Shown here: in pieces, positions 27,789 through 40,777 of the stretch
How positions within the stretch are numbered: the stretch's first letter is position 1
How the letters are laid out: each line of letters begins with the position of its first letter
From: Legionella taurinensis
Lineage (GTDB): Bacteria > Pseudomonadota > Gammaproteobacteria > Legionellales > Legionellaceae
DNA length: 64,000 nucleotides
NCBI RefSeq assembly: GCF_900452865.1
Contig: NZ_UGOZ01000001.1
Location: forward strand, 186,001 to 250,000
Reading direction: 5' to 3'
Made by a program: the position numbers and the translations under genes
Notes under the pieces: generated by a model
The model's database searches: none
The model's input: only the letters and a program-made list of their open reading frames with translations
What the model was told of the DNA's origin: nothing

Positions 27789-29414
27789 TTAGGGATAAGT
27801 CACCGTCAACGGATCATCAATTGCGATAGTCACCGGTTGCGTCCACGTTGGGCCTGGAGACGTATACGTCACTCCTGGCGTTGGGTTATTTCCTGGACCG
27901 CCCGGATTGTATAAGGGTAAATAGGGGGGCGTCGCTGGAATAATGACGGCGGTGATTAAACGCATGGCCGCCTCATCCCCTTTTAAAATGATGTCGAGGT
28001 AATTGTCGCGATCCGCCACATAGGCATCATTTAAGGGGAGATCGTACTTACCTAGATCCGCCAAGCCAACCACCTGAATGCTGCCCGCTGAAAAAACATA
28101 AGGGATGTTGGCTTGCGTGATGAGCGTTGGGACGCCGCCATCCACCACCTCAATTTGAAAAAAGGTTTCAAAGTCGGTAGGAAGGATGGCTGAAACGCCG
28201 TCAGGAGAAATGCCGGCGGTGGTATAGATGCGTAATCGGTATTCTGCATCGGGTCCGTACAGTGCGGTACCGCCATTCGGAAGATTACTTCTAAAGGCAA
28301 CCGGAGCATCCTGCCCTACATCGTTCATGACGCTTAATTTGGCGCCAATTAATTTAGGACCTCCACCGGGTTGGTAAGGATTGCCGCTGGATTTACTCAA
28401 ACCCACCGCACTCACCGGGCCATTGGGACCCACCAGTTTCAATGTGGTCCCATTATCCACGATCGTAACCTGAGTTGGGTAAACAGCCCCGGGTGTTCCC
28501 GGTGAGAGTCGATTGCCGAATTTGCCAAAAATGACGACACAACTGCGCTTGTTATACAAGAAGTTAGGCGTGATCGACGCCACTTCCGGCTGGACTGTTT
28601 CGCCGGTATTTAAGGTCAGGCGAAAATCAGTCGGACGTACGGAACTGGGCAACACAGGCCAACTGAAACAAATGGGCATGGCATCGGCATAATTGGTCGG
28701 ATAACCAAAGCCAAAAGCGACGTCAGACGGTGTTTGTGCCGTGGTGTAGGCGGAAAAAGGCGCACCGGGGGTTGTAATCGTCATCCAGGCGCCCCCGGCG
28801 GCGACAACGCCCGATTCATTGCCAGGGACCCCTTCAATGCCTTCAAAGCCGTAATTGGCAGACAATATTTCGGGCTGATTCCCCCATAAGTCCGCATTAA
28901 TCAATTTATCTTCCAACAGGGATTGATAAGTAATGGAGGGTGGGGGGATCACGTTAACCCGCAATAAATCATTGGCGTTGGTTACCCCGGCGCAGCTCAC
29001 GCCATCGTTCCAGCAGGCCATTAATACATTGGGGGCGCGGGCGCCACTGATGACATCGCCCACGCGCAAACCGTTGGCTGAAACCGTCAGTGTCAAGGTG
29101 CAACTGGCGTTGGGAGCCAAGGTAAACCGTGAACCGCACCCAGTCGGATTTATACTGGTATGGGGTGGCAGAGAGACAATGGTCGCATTGATGGCTGTGA
29201 GCGCGTTAGGATTGGTAATCTGATATTTTGCATGCACCGGAAAACCGATGGGCACTTCCCGGGGCAGCAGCGTGTTGGGCTGAGGTTTAATCAAAAAAGC
29301 AAGATTTTGCTGCGCGTTATTGAATGCCGCCCGCGCATAGCCATGGGTATGGATAAGCGTCAAAAGCAGAAGAATCTGTACTACAACACGATGGAAATGC
29401 TTCAAATGAGTCAT
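27789..29414 (-). CDS. Secreted protein with N-terminal beta domain, unknown function
   Basis: The 541-residue protein has a signal peptide (hydrophobic VVVQILLLLTLIH then a cleavage near GYARA). Residues about 35-150 resemble a transglutaminase-free Ig-like or choice-of-anchor domain with paired cysteines (GCGSRF, NASCTLTL, ACWNDGVSCAG). The remainder is Gly/Pro/Asn-rich beta sequence without a recognised catalytic motif, ending in a proline-rich stretch. It probably acts in the periplasm or outside. It sits 12 bases behind the outer membrane protein gene and 13 bases ahead of the membrane protein gene, so the three are likely co-transcribed. Confidence 0.65.
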   Translation of the reverse strand: MTHLKHFHRVVVQILLLLTLIHTHGYARAAFNNAQQNLAFLIKPQPNTLLPREVPIGFPVHAKYQITNPNALTAINATIVSLPPHTSINPTGCGSRFTLAPNASCTLTLTVSANGLRVGDVISGARAPNVLMACWNDGVSCAGVTNANDLLRVNVIPPPSITYQSLLEDKLINADLWGNQPEILSANYGFEGIEGVPGNESGVVAAGGAWMTITTPGAPFSAYTTAQTPSDVAFGFGYPTNYADAMPICFSWPVLPSSVRPTDFRLTLNTGETVQPEVASITPNFLYNKRSCVVIFGKFGNRLSPGTPGAVYPTQVTIVDNGTTLKLVGPNGPVSAVGLSKSSGNPYQPGGGPKLIGAKLSVMNDVGQDAPVAFRSNLPNGGTALYGPDAEYRLRIYTTAGISPDGVSAILPTDFETFFQIEVVDGGVPTLITQANIPYVFSAGSIQVVGLADLGKYDLPLNDAYVADRDNYLDIILKGDEAAMRLITAVIIPATPPYLPLYNPGGPGNNPTPGVTYTSPGPTWTQPVTIAIDDPLTVTYP

Positions 29415-29426
29415 TATCGGTACCCT

Positions 29427-30164
29427 TTATATAGACCAGCTGATCTGTGCCAAAACGGTATTCATGTGCAAATGCGATTGGCTTAAATAATTGGATACGC
29501 GGGTTTGCCGTATCACACCAGAGCCAAGGCCAACCCGTCCCAAGTCAGAAAACAGATACCCTATCCCCACGGTCACATGAGGGGCCACCAACGTATCGAT
29601 ACCTAGGCCAAGAGCATAACTTAACGACGAACGGCGATGGTTGGCATAGGTCGGTGTCACGGTGAGATACCCTGGGACTGTGGTATAGAAATGCTCCGCT
29701 CGATTGAATCCTCCCCCTATCCCCGCGGTGAGGTAGGGATAAAATCGTTGCCCCCATTGGTGTTGCAGTTTCGCGTCGACTAATAACTGCGACAGTTGAA
29801 TGGTGTATTCATAGTTGGCACTGTAGAGTGGCGGGGAAATGCCTTGTTGCAGGGTGCCCCTCACCTTCATGTCGCTGAATTGATGATAACTCAAGCCAAT
29901 GATGACGCTGTTTAGGGGATTAAGCAGGAATCGACGGCCCAGTGAAATGCCATACCGCATCGTAGACGTATCGCTATCCGGTAAATAATTAAATGTGCTG
30001 TATCCCAGTTGGAAATGAGCAGACTGACTTAATTGCTTCGTTTTGGCAGCGCCTGCATCCAATCCAAACACAAACCGTTTATCGCCTGGGTCAGCCACTC
30101 CGCTGCTGTAAAGCGTGGGCATTACTAAACAGAGGTATGAGAACAAAATTAACTGTCGTTTCAA
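29427..30164 (-). CDS. Outer membrane beta-barrel protein (opacity-like)
   Basis: The 245-residue product has a signal peptide (LILFSYLCLVMPTLYSSGVA) and alternating hydrophobic/polar strands with Gly and aromatic girdles (YLTAGIGGGFNRA, GIGYLFSDLGRV). It ends in WSI, close to the aromatic C-terminus of beta-barrel proteins. The barrel is probably eight-stranded by length. First gene of the putative envelope operon. No enzymatic role is indicated. Confidence 0.75.
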   Translation of the reverse strand: MKRQLILFSYLCLVMPTLYSSGVADPGDKRFVFGLDAGAAKTKQLSQSAHFQLGYSTFNYLPDSDTSTMRYGISLGRRFLLNPLNSVIIGLSYHQFSDMKVRGTLQQGISPPLYSANYEYTIQLSQLLVDAKLQHQWGQRFYPYLTAGIGGGFNRAEHFYTTVPGYLTVTPTYANHRRSSLSYALGLGIDTLVAPHVTVGIGYLFSDLGRVGLGSGVIRQTRVSNYLSQSHLHMNTVLAQISWSI

Positions 30165-30585
30165 TCAATGTCCTTATCAATATCAAGCCGCAATAAAAGG
30201 TAAGTTTATACAAAAATCAGCTTAAGAAATAGCTGTCACCTTTGGGCTTAATCGTTAGGCTGGGTGGCGATAATGAGTCCAGGTGACAATGAGACGCTCT
30301 AAACGGACACGCCTCAGGTTCGACCCGGGATTATCCAGGCCCTTAAGTAAAGATACACAAGTCCTCAATATCAGGTGAAAATATTTATGGAGCATTGATA
30401 TTGGAGATGAACAAGGATTAATCTTAAAATCGGTTATTACCTCTTTGCACTTAATCTTTGAATGACATTTAACCATCATATTTCTGGCAGAGCAGGAATT
30501 GAATCCAGAAAAGCCATTCTAGGTAACATCTTTAATTGATACAAAAGATTGTGCCGCAATGCGGCTGGCTCACTCCAAACATTTC
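30165..30585. other. Intergenic region, no gene seen
   Basis: Frames here are short and lack ribosome sites. The left part should contain the promoter for the operon starting at 30164; nothing else is recognised. Confidence 0.5.
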
Positions 30586-31353
30586 TCATGCAGGAACATC
30601 ATTAAAATGATAAACAATCCCTAAGTTAAACTGGCTTGTCGTTGGGTGATTGAAGATTAAGCTCCCTTCTGTCAGGCCTCGTCTATTGATGACGGGATCG
30701 GTAAAGGATTGGTAGATATTAATTACCCACTCTCCCCGAAGGCTTAGATTTTTCGAGAGGGAGGTGTTGAGGCCTAAGCCTGTTTGAAAGCCGTTTAAGT
30801 CGTGCTCGTTATTGAAAGTCGTAACAACACCTGTTGCTAACAAGGCACGTCCTTCACCACTCACTTTAAATGCGCCGTTAACGTATCCAGCACGGACATA
30901 GGCAAGTGTCGTATTGTTGATTTTAATCCCTGGCAAAATGGCAAGGCCGGCATTTCGTTTATTGCGAACATTGAATGAGGCGAAGGTAAGCCCTTCTAAA
31001 TTGATCGGGTTATCATCGAAAATCTCTGCCTTAGCCTCATTATCAGAAAAATGTAAAAACCCTTCAACGCCAAGATAGAAGGGGGAGGGGAAATGAATGG
31101 CGAAACCGGCGAATAGACCTCCGGCTATGGCTATATCTGTCAGGTGGGTTTGGCCAAAACGATTTACTAATCCTGTCGCGAAGCGAATATCGGTCAACTT
31201 GATATTGTACTTGGAGTAATCTCCCGAGAGATTTGCACCCATGTAAAAATCCTTTGAATAATGGAGGCCTAAGTCTGAAGACGAGTTCATTGTGCCAGCC
31301 AAAGCACTGGCTGTATGCACGAGTCCCAAGAGTAGAAGTCTAATGTTTTTCAT
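30586..31353 (-). CDS. Outer membrane beta-barrel protein
   Basis: The 255-residue protein has a signal peptide (IRLLLLGLVHTASALAG) and repeated amphipathic strands typical of an OmpA-like or opacity-type barrel (FYMGANLSGDYSKY, FAGFAIHFPSPFYLGVEGFL, RAGYVNGAFKVSGEGR, FNLGIVYHF near the end). The terminal strand aromatic is followed by a short DVPA tail. It stands alone; the upstream stretch divides it from the divergent EF-G gene. Confidence 0.75.
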   Translation of the reverse strand: MKNIRLLLLGLVHTASALAGTMNSSSDLGLHYSKDFYMGANLSGDYSKYNIKLTDIRFATGLVNRFGQTHLTDIAIAGGLFAGFAIHFPSPFYLGVEGFLHFSDNEAKAEIFDDNPINLEGLTFASFNVRNKRNAGLAILPGIKINNTTLAYVRAGYVNGAFKVSGEGRALLATGVVTTFNNEHDLNGFQTGLGLNTSLSKNLSLRGEWVINIYQSFTDPVINRRGLTEGSLIFNHPTTSQFNLGIVYHFNDVPA

Positions 31354-31630
31354 GAAAATCCTTTTTTAATACGCGTGAGTGCAGCTAAAATAGCATAACC
31401 TTGGATATTAAGATCATTTAAAAACAATTGACAATCCGGGTTTATAAGTTTTGGTGGAAATAAATACAAAATAACCATGATGCGTGCTAATTATTAAATA
31501 ATCGTTCGTTGGTTGTAACCGACGAGGTAAAATAATCAGAATAAATGCCGCAACTTTCTGCTGCAAATCAGGATAAAATCCTGTACAATATGTGACAATT
31601 TTTTATCCATTTAAATTTTAGAAGAGTGCT

Positions 31631-33721
31631 ATGGCTGATTTAAACCTTTACAGAAACATTGGTATCTTCGCTCACGTCGATGCTGGAAAAACCACGACTA
31701 CCGAACGTATTCTCAAACTGACCGGTAGAATCCATAAAATGGGTGAGGTTCACGAAGGTGAATCAACAACCGACTTCATGGAGCAGGAAGCCGAGCGCGG
31801 CATTACCATCCAGTCAGCAGCGGTCAGTTGCTTCTGGAAAGGCACCCGCTTCAATATTATCGATACCCCGGGCCACGTTGACTTCACGGTTGAAGTGTAT
31901 CGTTCACTGAAGGTACTCGATGGCGGTATCGGTGTATTCTGTGGTTCAGGCGGTGTTGAGCCTCAGTCAGAAACCAACTGGCGCTATGCGAACAACTCCA
32001 AAGTTGCCCGTTTGATTTTCGTCAACAAACTCGACCGTATCGGGGCAAACTTCCTGAAAGTCACCGAACAGATTAAAAAAGTCCTCGGTGCTAACCCTTT
32101 AATCATGACATTGCCTATCGGTATTGAAGAGAACTTCGTCGGTGTGGTCGATTTATTAACCCGTAAAGCCTATGTCTGGGATGAAACAGGCCAACCAGAA
32201 AATTACAGCGTAACGGATGTTCCTGCCGATATGCACGACGATGTTGAAACCTATCGTGCGCAATTGATTGAAACTGCGCTTGAGATGGACGATGAACTGC
32301 TGATGGGTTATCTCGAAGGGGTTGAGCCTTCAATCGAAGAAATCAAGCGTTGTATCCGTATTGGTACGCGTGAATTGGCCTTCTTCCCAACCTATTGCGG
32401 TTCAGCCTTTAAAAACAAAGGGATGCAGTTGTTGTTGGATGCAGTCGTTGACTACTTACCAGCTCCGCATGAAGTGAATCCACAGCCTTTGACCAACGCT
32501 GAAGGCGAGCCAAACGGTGAATTTGCTCTCGTTTCACCCGACGAGCCCTTCCGTGCTCTGGCCTTTAAAATCATGGATGACCGTTTCGGCGCCTTGACTT
32601 TCGTCCGTATTTATTCAGGAAAACTGAATAAAGGGGACACCATTCTTAATTCCTTTACCGGTAAGACAGAACGTGTCGGCCGTATGGTTGAGATGCAGGC
32701 CAATGAGCGTAATGAATTACAAAGTGCAGAAGCGGGCGACATTATCGCTATCGTCGGTATGAAAAACGTTCGCACCGGTCACACGCTTTGCGATCCAAAT
32801 CACGAGTGTACACTGGAAGCGATGGTTTTCCCTGAGCCGGTTATTTCCATTGCCGTTTCGCCTAAAGACAAAGGCTCAACCGAGAAAATGAGTATTGCCA
32901 TTGGTAAAATGGTTGCCGAAGATCCCACATTCAGAGTTGAGACGGATGAAGATTCAGGCGAAACCATTCTTCGTGGTATGGGTGAATTACACCTCGATAT
33001 TAAAGTCGATATCTTAAAGCGTACTTACGACGTGGAATTGATTGTCGGTCAGCCACAGGTGGCTTACCGTGAAACAATCACCAAATCCATTCAGGACAGC
33101 TACACCCACAAAAAACAATCCGGTGGTGCTGGTCAATACGGTAAGATTGATTATACGATTGAACCCGGCGAGCCGAACAGTGGTTTCACTTTCCTCACTT
33201 CCGTTGTGGGTGGAAACGTACCCAAGGAATTCTTCCCAGCCATTGAGAAAGGTTTCCGCTCCATGATGGGCACTGGACCTCTGGCCGGCTTCCCTGTACT
33301 GGATGTGGTCATTAACCTCACTGACGGTGCTTACCACGCCGTTGACTCATCCGCGATTGCGTTTGAAATTGCGGCCAAAGGCGCGTTTCGTCAATCCATG
33401 CCAAAAGCAGGTCCTCAGTTGCTTGAGCCCATCATGAAGGTTGACGTTTACAGTACAGAAGAAGATGTCGGTAACGTGATTGGTGACTTGAACCGTCGTC
33501 GCGGTATGATTTCCGGTCAGGAACCAAGTGCTGCCGGTGTTCGCATCAAGGCCGATGTTCCCCTTTCAGAAATGTTTGGTTACATCAGCACCCTGCGTAC
33601 CCTCACATCAGGTCGTGGTCAATTCTCCATGGAATTCTCTCACTACGCGCCTTGCCCAACCAGCGTGGCGGAAGCAGTGATTGCCAAAGAGAAAGAAAAG
33701 AAAGCCGCATTGGCCAAATAA
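31631..33721 (+). CDS. fusA: Elongation factor G, stand-alone copy
   Basis: It is a ribosomal translocase GTPase and, with RRF, a recycling factor. The 696 residues show all G motifs: [23 protein letters not shown] and NKLD, then domain II-V signatures, including [12 protein letters not shown] and the C-terminal [16 protein letters not shown]. It is not in an rpsL-rpsG-fusA-tuf operon here, and some positions differ from the usual housekeeping form (NKLDR for [14 protein letters not shown] for SETVWRQA), so it may be a second copy (EF-G2/FusB type). A ribosome site AGAAGAG precedes the ATG. Confidence 0.92.
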   Translation: MADLNLYRNIGIFAHVDAGKTTTTERILKLTGRIHKMGEVHEGESTTDFMEQEAERGITIQSAAVSCFWKGTRFNIIDTPGHVDFTVEVYRSLKVLDGGIGVFCGSGGVEPQSETNWRYANNSKVARLIFVNKLDRIGANFLKVTEQIKKVLGANPLIMTLPIGIEENFVGVVDLLTRKAYVWDETGQPENYSVTDVPADMHDDVETYRAQLIETALEMDDELLMGYLEGVEPSIEEIKRCIRIGTRELAFFPTYCGSAFKNKGMQLLLDAVVDYLPAPHEVNPQPLTNAEGEPNGEFALVSPDEPFRALAFKIMDDRFGALTFVRIYSGKLNKGDTILNSFTGKTERVGRMVEMQANERNELQSAEAGDIIAIVGMKNVRTGHTLCDPNHECTLEAMVFPEPVISIAVSPKDKGSTEKMSIAIGKMVAEDPTFRVETDEDSGETILRGMGELHLDIKVDILKRTYDVELIVGQPQVAYRETITKSIQDSYTHKKQSGGAGQYGKIDYTIEPGEPNSGFTFLTSVVGGNVPKEFFPAIEKGFRSMMGTGPLAGFPVLDVVINLTDGAYHAVDSSAIAFEIAAKGAFRQSMPKAGPQLLEPIMKVDVYSTEEDVGNVIGDLNRRRGMISGQEPSAAGVRIKADVPLSEMFGYISTLRTLTSGRGQFSMEFSHYAPCPTSVAEAVIAKEKEKKAALAK

Positions 33722-33737
33722 GCCTGTCGGTGTTTTT

Positions 33738-33773
33738 AAAAGCCCTGTTCAGTTTACGCTGGCAGGGCTTTTT
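33738..33773 (+). terminator. Rho-independent terminator of the EF-G gene
   Basis: AAAGCCCTG (33738-33746) pairs with CAGGGCTTT (33763-33771) and is followed by a T-run. On the opposite strand it can also serve the converging katG gene, which ends at 33793. Confidence 0.85.
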
Positions 33774-33792
33774 CATTTAACGGGTTATTCAA

Positions 33793-36307
<2,515 letters not shown>

Positions 36308-37354
36308 ATGATGGCTATAAAAATTAATATCTATTCAAAAAAAGTTAAAAAATTTGTCTATGCCGGTATCGCGTTAGCCTCTGTCTTGACACTAGGAACA
36401 GTGGGCTACTGGTTCATCGGTCAGGGTGACTACTCCCTGGTGGATTGTTTTTACATGACGTTCATTACCATCGCCACCATCGGTTACAGTGAAGTGATTG
36501 ATTTGGATAATAACGCCCTGGGGCGATTATTTACGGTTTTTATCGCACTCTCCGGCATAGGGGTTGCCACCTACATTATTACCAATCTGACTGCTTTTAT
36601 GGTGGATGTTGAAATTTCTGAAGTACTCATGAGAAAAAAAATGAATAAGCAAATTAAAAAATTAAAAAATCATTACATCGTATGTGGGGTTGAAGGGGTT
36701 GGCTTTCACATTATTAAAGAGTTGGCGGAAACAAAGCGCACGAGCGTCATCATTGACGTCAATAGAGCGCACATTGACAAATTAGTGGATGTTTTTCATG
36801 ACCAATTATTCATGATGGGCGATGCCAGCGACAGTGATGTGTTAATGGCCTGCGGCATTAACGAGGCAGTGGGCCTTTTTGCGATTACAGGGGATGACAA
36901 TGAAAACCTTGTGATAAGCCTCACGGCTAAACAGCTGAACCCTCGCCTTCGTGTCGTTGCCAATTGTCATGATCTTAAGAATGCGGAGAAAATGAAAATG
37001 GCGGGTGCTGATGCGGTGGTCTCTCCCAGTTACATCGGCGGCATGCGTATGGCATCGGAAATGATCCGTTCCACGGCGGTGTCCTTTTTAGATACCATGC
37101 TCAGGGACAGAGAAAAAAACTTACGCGTTGAAGAGTTCACCGTTCATGAGGCCTGGTTTGACCACGCCATTGGAAGTTTAAATTTCAAACAATATCCCAG
37201 CCTGCTGCTATTAGCCGTTAAAACAGAAGGGACCTGGATTTATAACCCCTCGCCTGATTATGTGCTGAAAGCAGGGGATACGTTGATTTTTATGATCACG
37301 CCGGAGGAGAGGGGGGAATTGGAGGCGGTTTTAAAAACAGATTCGCACTCTTAG
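36308..37354 (+). CDS. Two-TM potassium channel with RCK domain
   Basis: The 348-residue protein has a first membrane helix (residues about 15-35), a pore loop with the filter TIATIGYSEV, a second helix (about 78-100), then an RCK/TrkA-N Rossmann domain (GVEGVGFHIIKEL, GDASDSDVL) and a C-terminal TrkA-C domain. MthK-type channels of this layout gate K+ flow in response to ligand binding at the RCK ring. The filter reads T-I-G-Y-S instead of the common T-V-G-Y-G. The first ATG (36308) gives a short N-terminal tail; ATG 36311 is equally possible. Confidence 0.88.
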   Translation: MMAIKINIYSKKVKKFVYAGIALASVLTLGTVGYWFIGQGDYSLVDCFYMTFITIATIGYSEVIDLDNNALGRLFTVFIALSGIGVATYIITNLTAFMVDVEISEVLMRKKMNKQIKKLKNHYIVCGVEGVGFHIIKELAETKRTSVIIDVNRAHIDKLVDVFHDQLFMMGDASDSDVLMACGINEAVGLFAITGDDNENLVISLTAKQLNPRLRVVANCHDLKNAEKMKMAGADAVVSPSYIGGMRMASEMIRSTAVSFLDTMLRDREKNLRVEEFTVHEAWFDHAIGSLNFKQYPSLLLLAVKTEGTWIYNPSPDYVLKAGDTLIFMITPEERGELEAVLKTDSHS

Positions 37355-37562
37355 CAAGGTAATGATGGAGTCTGGGCTGAATTTAAATCAATCCCGTTAC
37401 TGAAGGTTTCCACTCTGTTATTGGTTGCCGGTTAACCTCTTTAAGAGAGTTGTTGAAGATAATGTTTGAGTTTTCCCCCCCATCGGTATACAATTGCACT
37501 GAAAATATTCATATTGAACAATCCCATTCAATCCCCATTTGCTCGCTACAACAGGACATTCC

Positions 37563-38834
37563 ATGAGTTTTGCATCCCTAGGCTTAATTGAGCCTTTAAC
37601 CAATGCCGTGAAGGTATTAGGCTATGACCAACCCTCCGCCATTCAGGCTAAAGCCATCCCTGAAATTTTGGTGGGCAACGATCTTTTAGCTTCCGCCCAG
37701 ACAGGAACCGGTAAAACGGCCAGTTTTGTGTTGCCCATTCTGCAAAAGACCAGCGTAAAATCGCGTGCCAGAAGTAACCGTACCAAAGTATTGATTTTAA
37801 CACCCACCCGCGAATTGGCGGCGCAGGTTCATGAGAGCATTGTGCAGTATGGCGCCAACATGTCGTTGCGTTCTGCGGTGGTCTTTGGCGGGGTAAAAAT
37901 TAATCCTCAGATGATGCGTTTGCGTGCAGGGGTTGAGCTCCTGGTGGCGACACCCGGCCGCTTGTTGGACCTGCATCAACAAAACGCTATTCACTTTGAT
38001 GAAGTGGACACCCTGGTGCTCGATGAAGCCGACCGCATGCTGGACATGGGCTTTATTCACGACATTAAGCGAATCATTAAATTATTACCGGAAAAACGCC
38101 AGAATCTGCTCTTTTCAGCCACCTTTTCCGATGAAATCCGCAAGCTGGTCAAAGGCATTCTTAATCGCCCGGTAGAAATTGAAGTGGCTCCGAGAAACGT
38201 CACGGCAGATGCCGTGAAGCAAGTCGTCCATCCGGTTGATAAAGGGCGAAAAAGCGAGTTATTAAGCCATTTGATTCACAGCAAAAAGTGGGGGCAAACC
38301 ATTGTCTTTACCCGCACCAAACATGGCGCCAATAAACTGGTCAAACAATTGCAGACCTCAAACATTCATGCCCAGGCGATTCACGGCAATAAATCACAAG
38401 CTCAGCGCACCAAAGTGCTGGCAGAATTCAAATCCGGTGAATTACACATCCTGGTGGCCACGGACATCGCGGCCCGCGGGTTGGACATCGATCAGTTGCC
38501 CTGCGTGGTTAATTATGATTTACCGCAAGTGGCGGAAGATTACGTGCACCGCATCGGCAGAACGGGACGAGCCGGCGCCTCGGGGTTGGCGGTGTCTTTA
38601 GTCAGTGCCGATGAGATTAATCAACTTCAGTCTATCCAAAAATTAATCCAATGCAAACTGCAGCGTAAGGAGGTGGAAGGCTTCGAGCCGGAACATCATT
38701 TACCCACAGAGGTCATGGCCCGTCCCCCTGTAAAAAAGCCCAATGCGCCAAGACGTCAAGGGTTGAATGCAGCCGGCAGGCAGTCGCACTACCGTCAAGG
38801 TAAACCGCGAGCAGGCGCTCGGACGAAGGCTTGA
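37563..38834 (+). CDS. rhlE: DEAD-box RNA helicase, RhlE-like
   Basis: It is an ATP-dependent RNA unwinding enzyme used in ribosome assembly or mRNA decay. Motifs occur in order: Q motif (GYDQPSAIQ), [33 protein letters not shown], and ARGLDID with HRIGRTGR. The tail after residue 370 is basic and rich in Arg, Lys, Pro and Gly, as in RhlE proteins. I start at ATG 37563, which has AGGA seven bases upstream; an earlier start at 37539 lacks a good site. Confidence 0.9.
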   Translation: MSFASLGLIEPLTNAVKVLGYDQPSAIQAKAIPEILVGNDLLASAQTGTGKTASFVLPILQKTSVKSRARSNRTKVLILTPTRELAAQVHESIVQYGANMSLRSAVVFGGVKINPQMMRLRAGVELLVATPGRLLDLHQQNAIHFDEVDTLVLDEADRMLDMGFIHDIKRIIKLLPEKRQNLLFSATFSDEIRKLVKGILNRPVEIEVAPRNVTADAVKQVVHPVDKGRKSELLSHLIHSKKWGQTIVFTRTKHGANKLVKQLQTSNIHAQAIHGNKSQAQRTKVLAEFKSGELHILVATDIAARGLDIDQLPCVVNYDLPQVAEDYVHRIGRTGRAGASGLAVSLVSADEINQLQSIQKLIQCKLQRKEVEGFEPEHHLPTEVMARPPVKKPNAPRRQGLNAAGRQSHYRQGKPRAGARTKA

Positions 38835-38873
38835 ATTCAATTGCTGTGAGCAGGATTGAATCAGTGGTTTTAC

Positions 38874-40244
38874 TTATCCTTTAGGCAAGGCTAAAAACAA
38901 TGAGCCGGCATGATTGATGGCATTCGCTTCCACGCCGGCCTGGTCGCCTTCGCCTTTATAGACATCCACATGGGCACCCACGATAGCCCCTCCTGTGTCT
39001 TGAGCTAAACACCAGGACGTTTTATTGTTGCAATGGTAAATAAAACTCATCCCCACTGGGATAACCTTGTGATCGGTGGCGCAGGAAGCATGAGGCGTCA
39101 GCGTGATGTTTTCAGAACCATAAGGGCCGCCTTCTTCTTTGGCAAAAAAGACATAGCTTTGATCGCGATTTCTCAAATTGTCGGCCTGATGAGGATGGAG
39201 ACTATCGAGGTATTGACGAATCTGCTTTTCCGAAGCGGCGCTTTGCTTGATTTTTTGCGACACATTACAGCGTAATTTAGCTTCATCATGGCATTTGGGA
39301 TCGTGGGCGCAACGCTCGATGGTCTCTAGGTTGCCGCCGCAGGTGGGATCCTGAGCGCATTGGACGATGCGGCCAAGCATGGTACGCGGCCTGCCGTTGG
39401 CTCCGGCGTAATTCACATGGAGGAATTTGCCATCCAGCACCAGGGAGCCAGAGCCTTCAACCATTAAAAAAGCCGGATCATTGGGATCTTTTACGTAGCC
39501 AATGATGTGTCTTTTGTCGAGGGCGCCGTGTTCAATTTCTTCTCGGTCGGGCACCACCGAATAGGTGCCGTTTTTATGTTTAAGACAAAATCCACGCGCC
39601 ATGTTGGTCAGAGGATCGACGCCGCACAAGGGGCCTTTTAATTTCAATCGTTTACTTTCCAGGGCGGCATTGACTACACCCGGATTGCCGTAGATAGGGT
39701 ATAAAAAGTCACCGCCCCGTTGACTGCGTGCTTCAATGGCCGCGGGGGCGTAATAAGCGGTGAACTGGAATTCCCCCTGCTTGAATCCGGCATGGTTTTC
39801 AGGCCAGCCTTCACTTTTATACCAGTCAAATTGCGTTTTAAGCGCCGAAACATAGGTTTTAAAGTTGCCATGGGCCGCTTTCGCCAGCGCGAGCATTTTT
39901 TGATTGGTACGAAGGCACCAATCCTGTCGGTTAAGTTGCCGGCCGGCAATGGTTATTCTTTGGAACTCACCGCGGCTTTTTTTGCAGTTTTTAATCTGGT
40001 GACTTAAGGCGCTAATCACTTCATCCATATTGCCCGCCAGGTTTGCAAAGGGGAGTTGCGAGGATGGAATTTTATGAAATTTAAAGCGCAGAACACCGGG
40101 CTCCCTGGCTGCCATTTTTTGCCGGGTGGTGTAGTCTGCAAACCGCCTGACATCCAGGCAGCGCTGGATTGCATCGGCTGGGAGTGCTGCGTCGGCGAGT
40201 AAACTGAACGTCATCAAGGCAAGAAATAAAACGGAACGATTCAT
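38874..40244 (-). CDS. mltA: Lytic murein transglycosylase with MltA and 3D domains
   Basis: It cleaves peptidoglycan to release anhydromuropeptides. The 456-residue protein starts with a signal peptide (MNRSVLFLALMTFSLLADA) at ATG 40244, which has AAAGGA in good position; the frame upstream to 40328 is ignored. The MltA barrel occupies about residues 90-340 and the C-terminal 3D domain shows AQDTGGAIVGAHVDVYKG, whose aspartates form the active site. No lipobox Cys is seen after the signal peptide, so it may be soluble in the periplasm rather than lipid-anchored like E. coli MltA. Confidence 0.88.
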   Translation of the reverse strand: MNRSVLFLALMTFSLLADAALPADAIQRCLDVRRFADYTTRQKMAAREPGVLRFKFHKIPSSQLPFANLAGNMDEVISALSHQIKNCKKSRGEFQRITIAGRQLNRQDWCLRTNQKMLALAKAAHGNFKTYVSALKTQFDWYKSEGWPENHAGFKQGEFQFTAYYAPAAIEARSQRGGDFLYPIYGNPGVVNAALESKRLKLKGPLCGVDPLTNMARGFCLKHKNGTYSVVPDREEIEHGALDKRHIIGYVKDPNDPAFLMVEGSGSLVLDGKFLHVNYAGANGRPRTMLGRIVQCAQDPTCGGNLETIERCAHDPKCHDEAKLRCNVSQKIKQSAASEKQIRQYLDSLHPHQADNLRNRDQSYVFFAKEEGGPYGSENITLTPHASCATDHKVIPVGMSFIYHCNNKTSWCLAQDTGGAIVGAHVDVYKGEGDQAGVEANAINHAGSLFLALPKG

Positions 40245-40777
40245 GGTGTCCTTTCGTCGGTTATCGTTGGGCGTTGCCCACTCATTGACTTTGCGATAGG
40301 GAGAGTATACCGGCTGTTGGCGGGCCATTAAAGGAAAATAAAGACCAGCGGGTTACGCACGTGTCATCCGGCTTAACCAAGCCGCTTGAATTCAGGAAGT
40401 GGCTAAGCCTTGAATTAAAAACTCACGATCCATCGCGATGATGGATTGATGGATTGCGGGTTGTTGGGGTTGCCTGCCGTGTAATGCTGGCTCATCAGGC
40501 GGCTGGCTTTGCTATCAATTGACTGCCCTGGATATGGCTTTGCAGGCACTGCGCAACGCTCTTGCTGGAGCCTTGAGCACAGAAAGCCTTATCGAAATCA
40601 TAATAGTTATTCATGGTACTGCTGTCAGGGTAACGTCGAATCAGCCGCCGCCGGAATAAGAAGGAGAAAAAAGGGGCGGCTGAGGATGACGCAACCTAGG
40701 GGGCGTGTCTCGCCCCACTTGTTGCTATAAACGCCGGCGTGCGATAATCAGACGATTCACTCCTTTTTCTGTAAGTC
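40245..40777. other. Intergenic region with a possible decayed small gene (minus strand)
   Basis: No intact gene. On the minus strand between about 40690 and 40425, three frames in succession give LLLIPAAADSTLP, then MNNYYDFDKAFCAQGSSKSV, then MSQHYTAGNPNNPQSINPSS. These join into something like a small secreted protein broken by frameshifts. It could be chance. The promoter of the Maf gene lies at the right end. Confidence 0.3.

Noticed and set aside
30255-30479. 74-codon minus-strand frame between two outer membrane genes
   Set aside because: No ribosome site, no signal peptide and no familiar motif.
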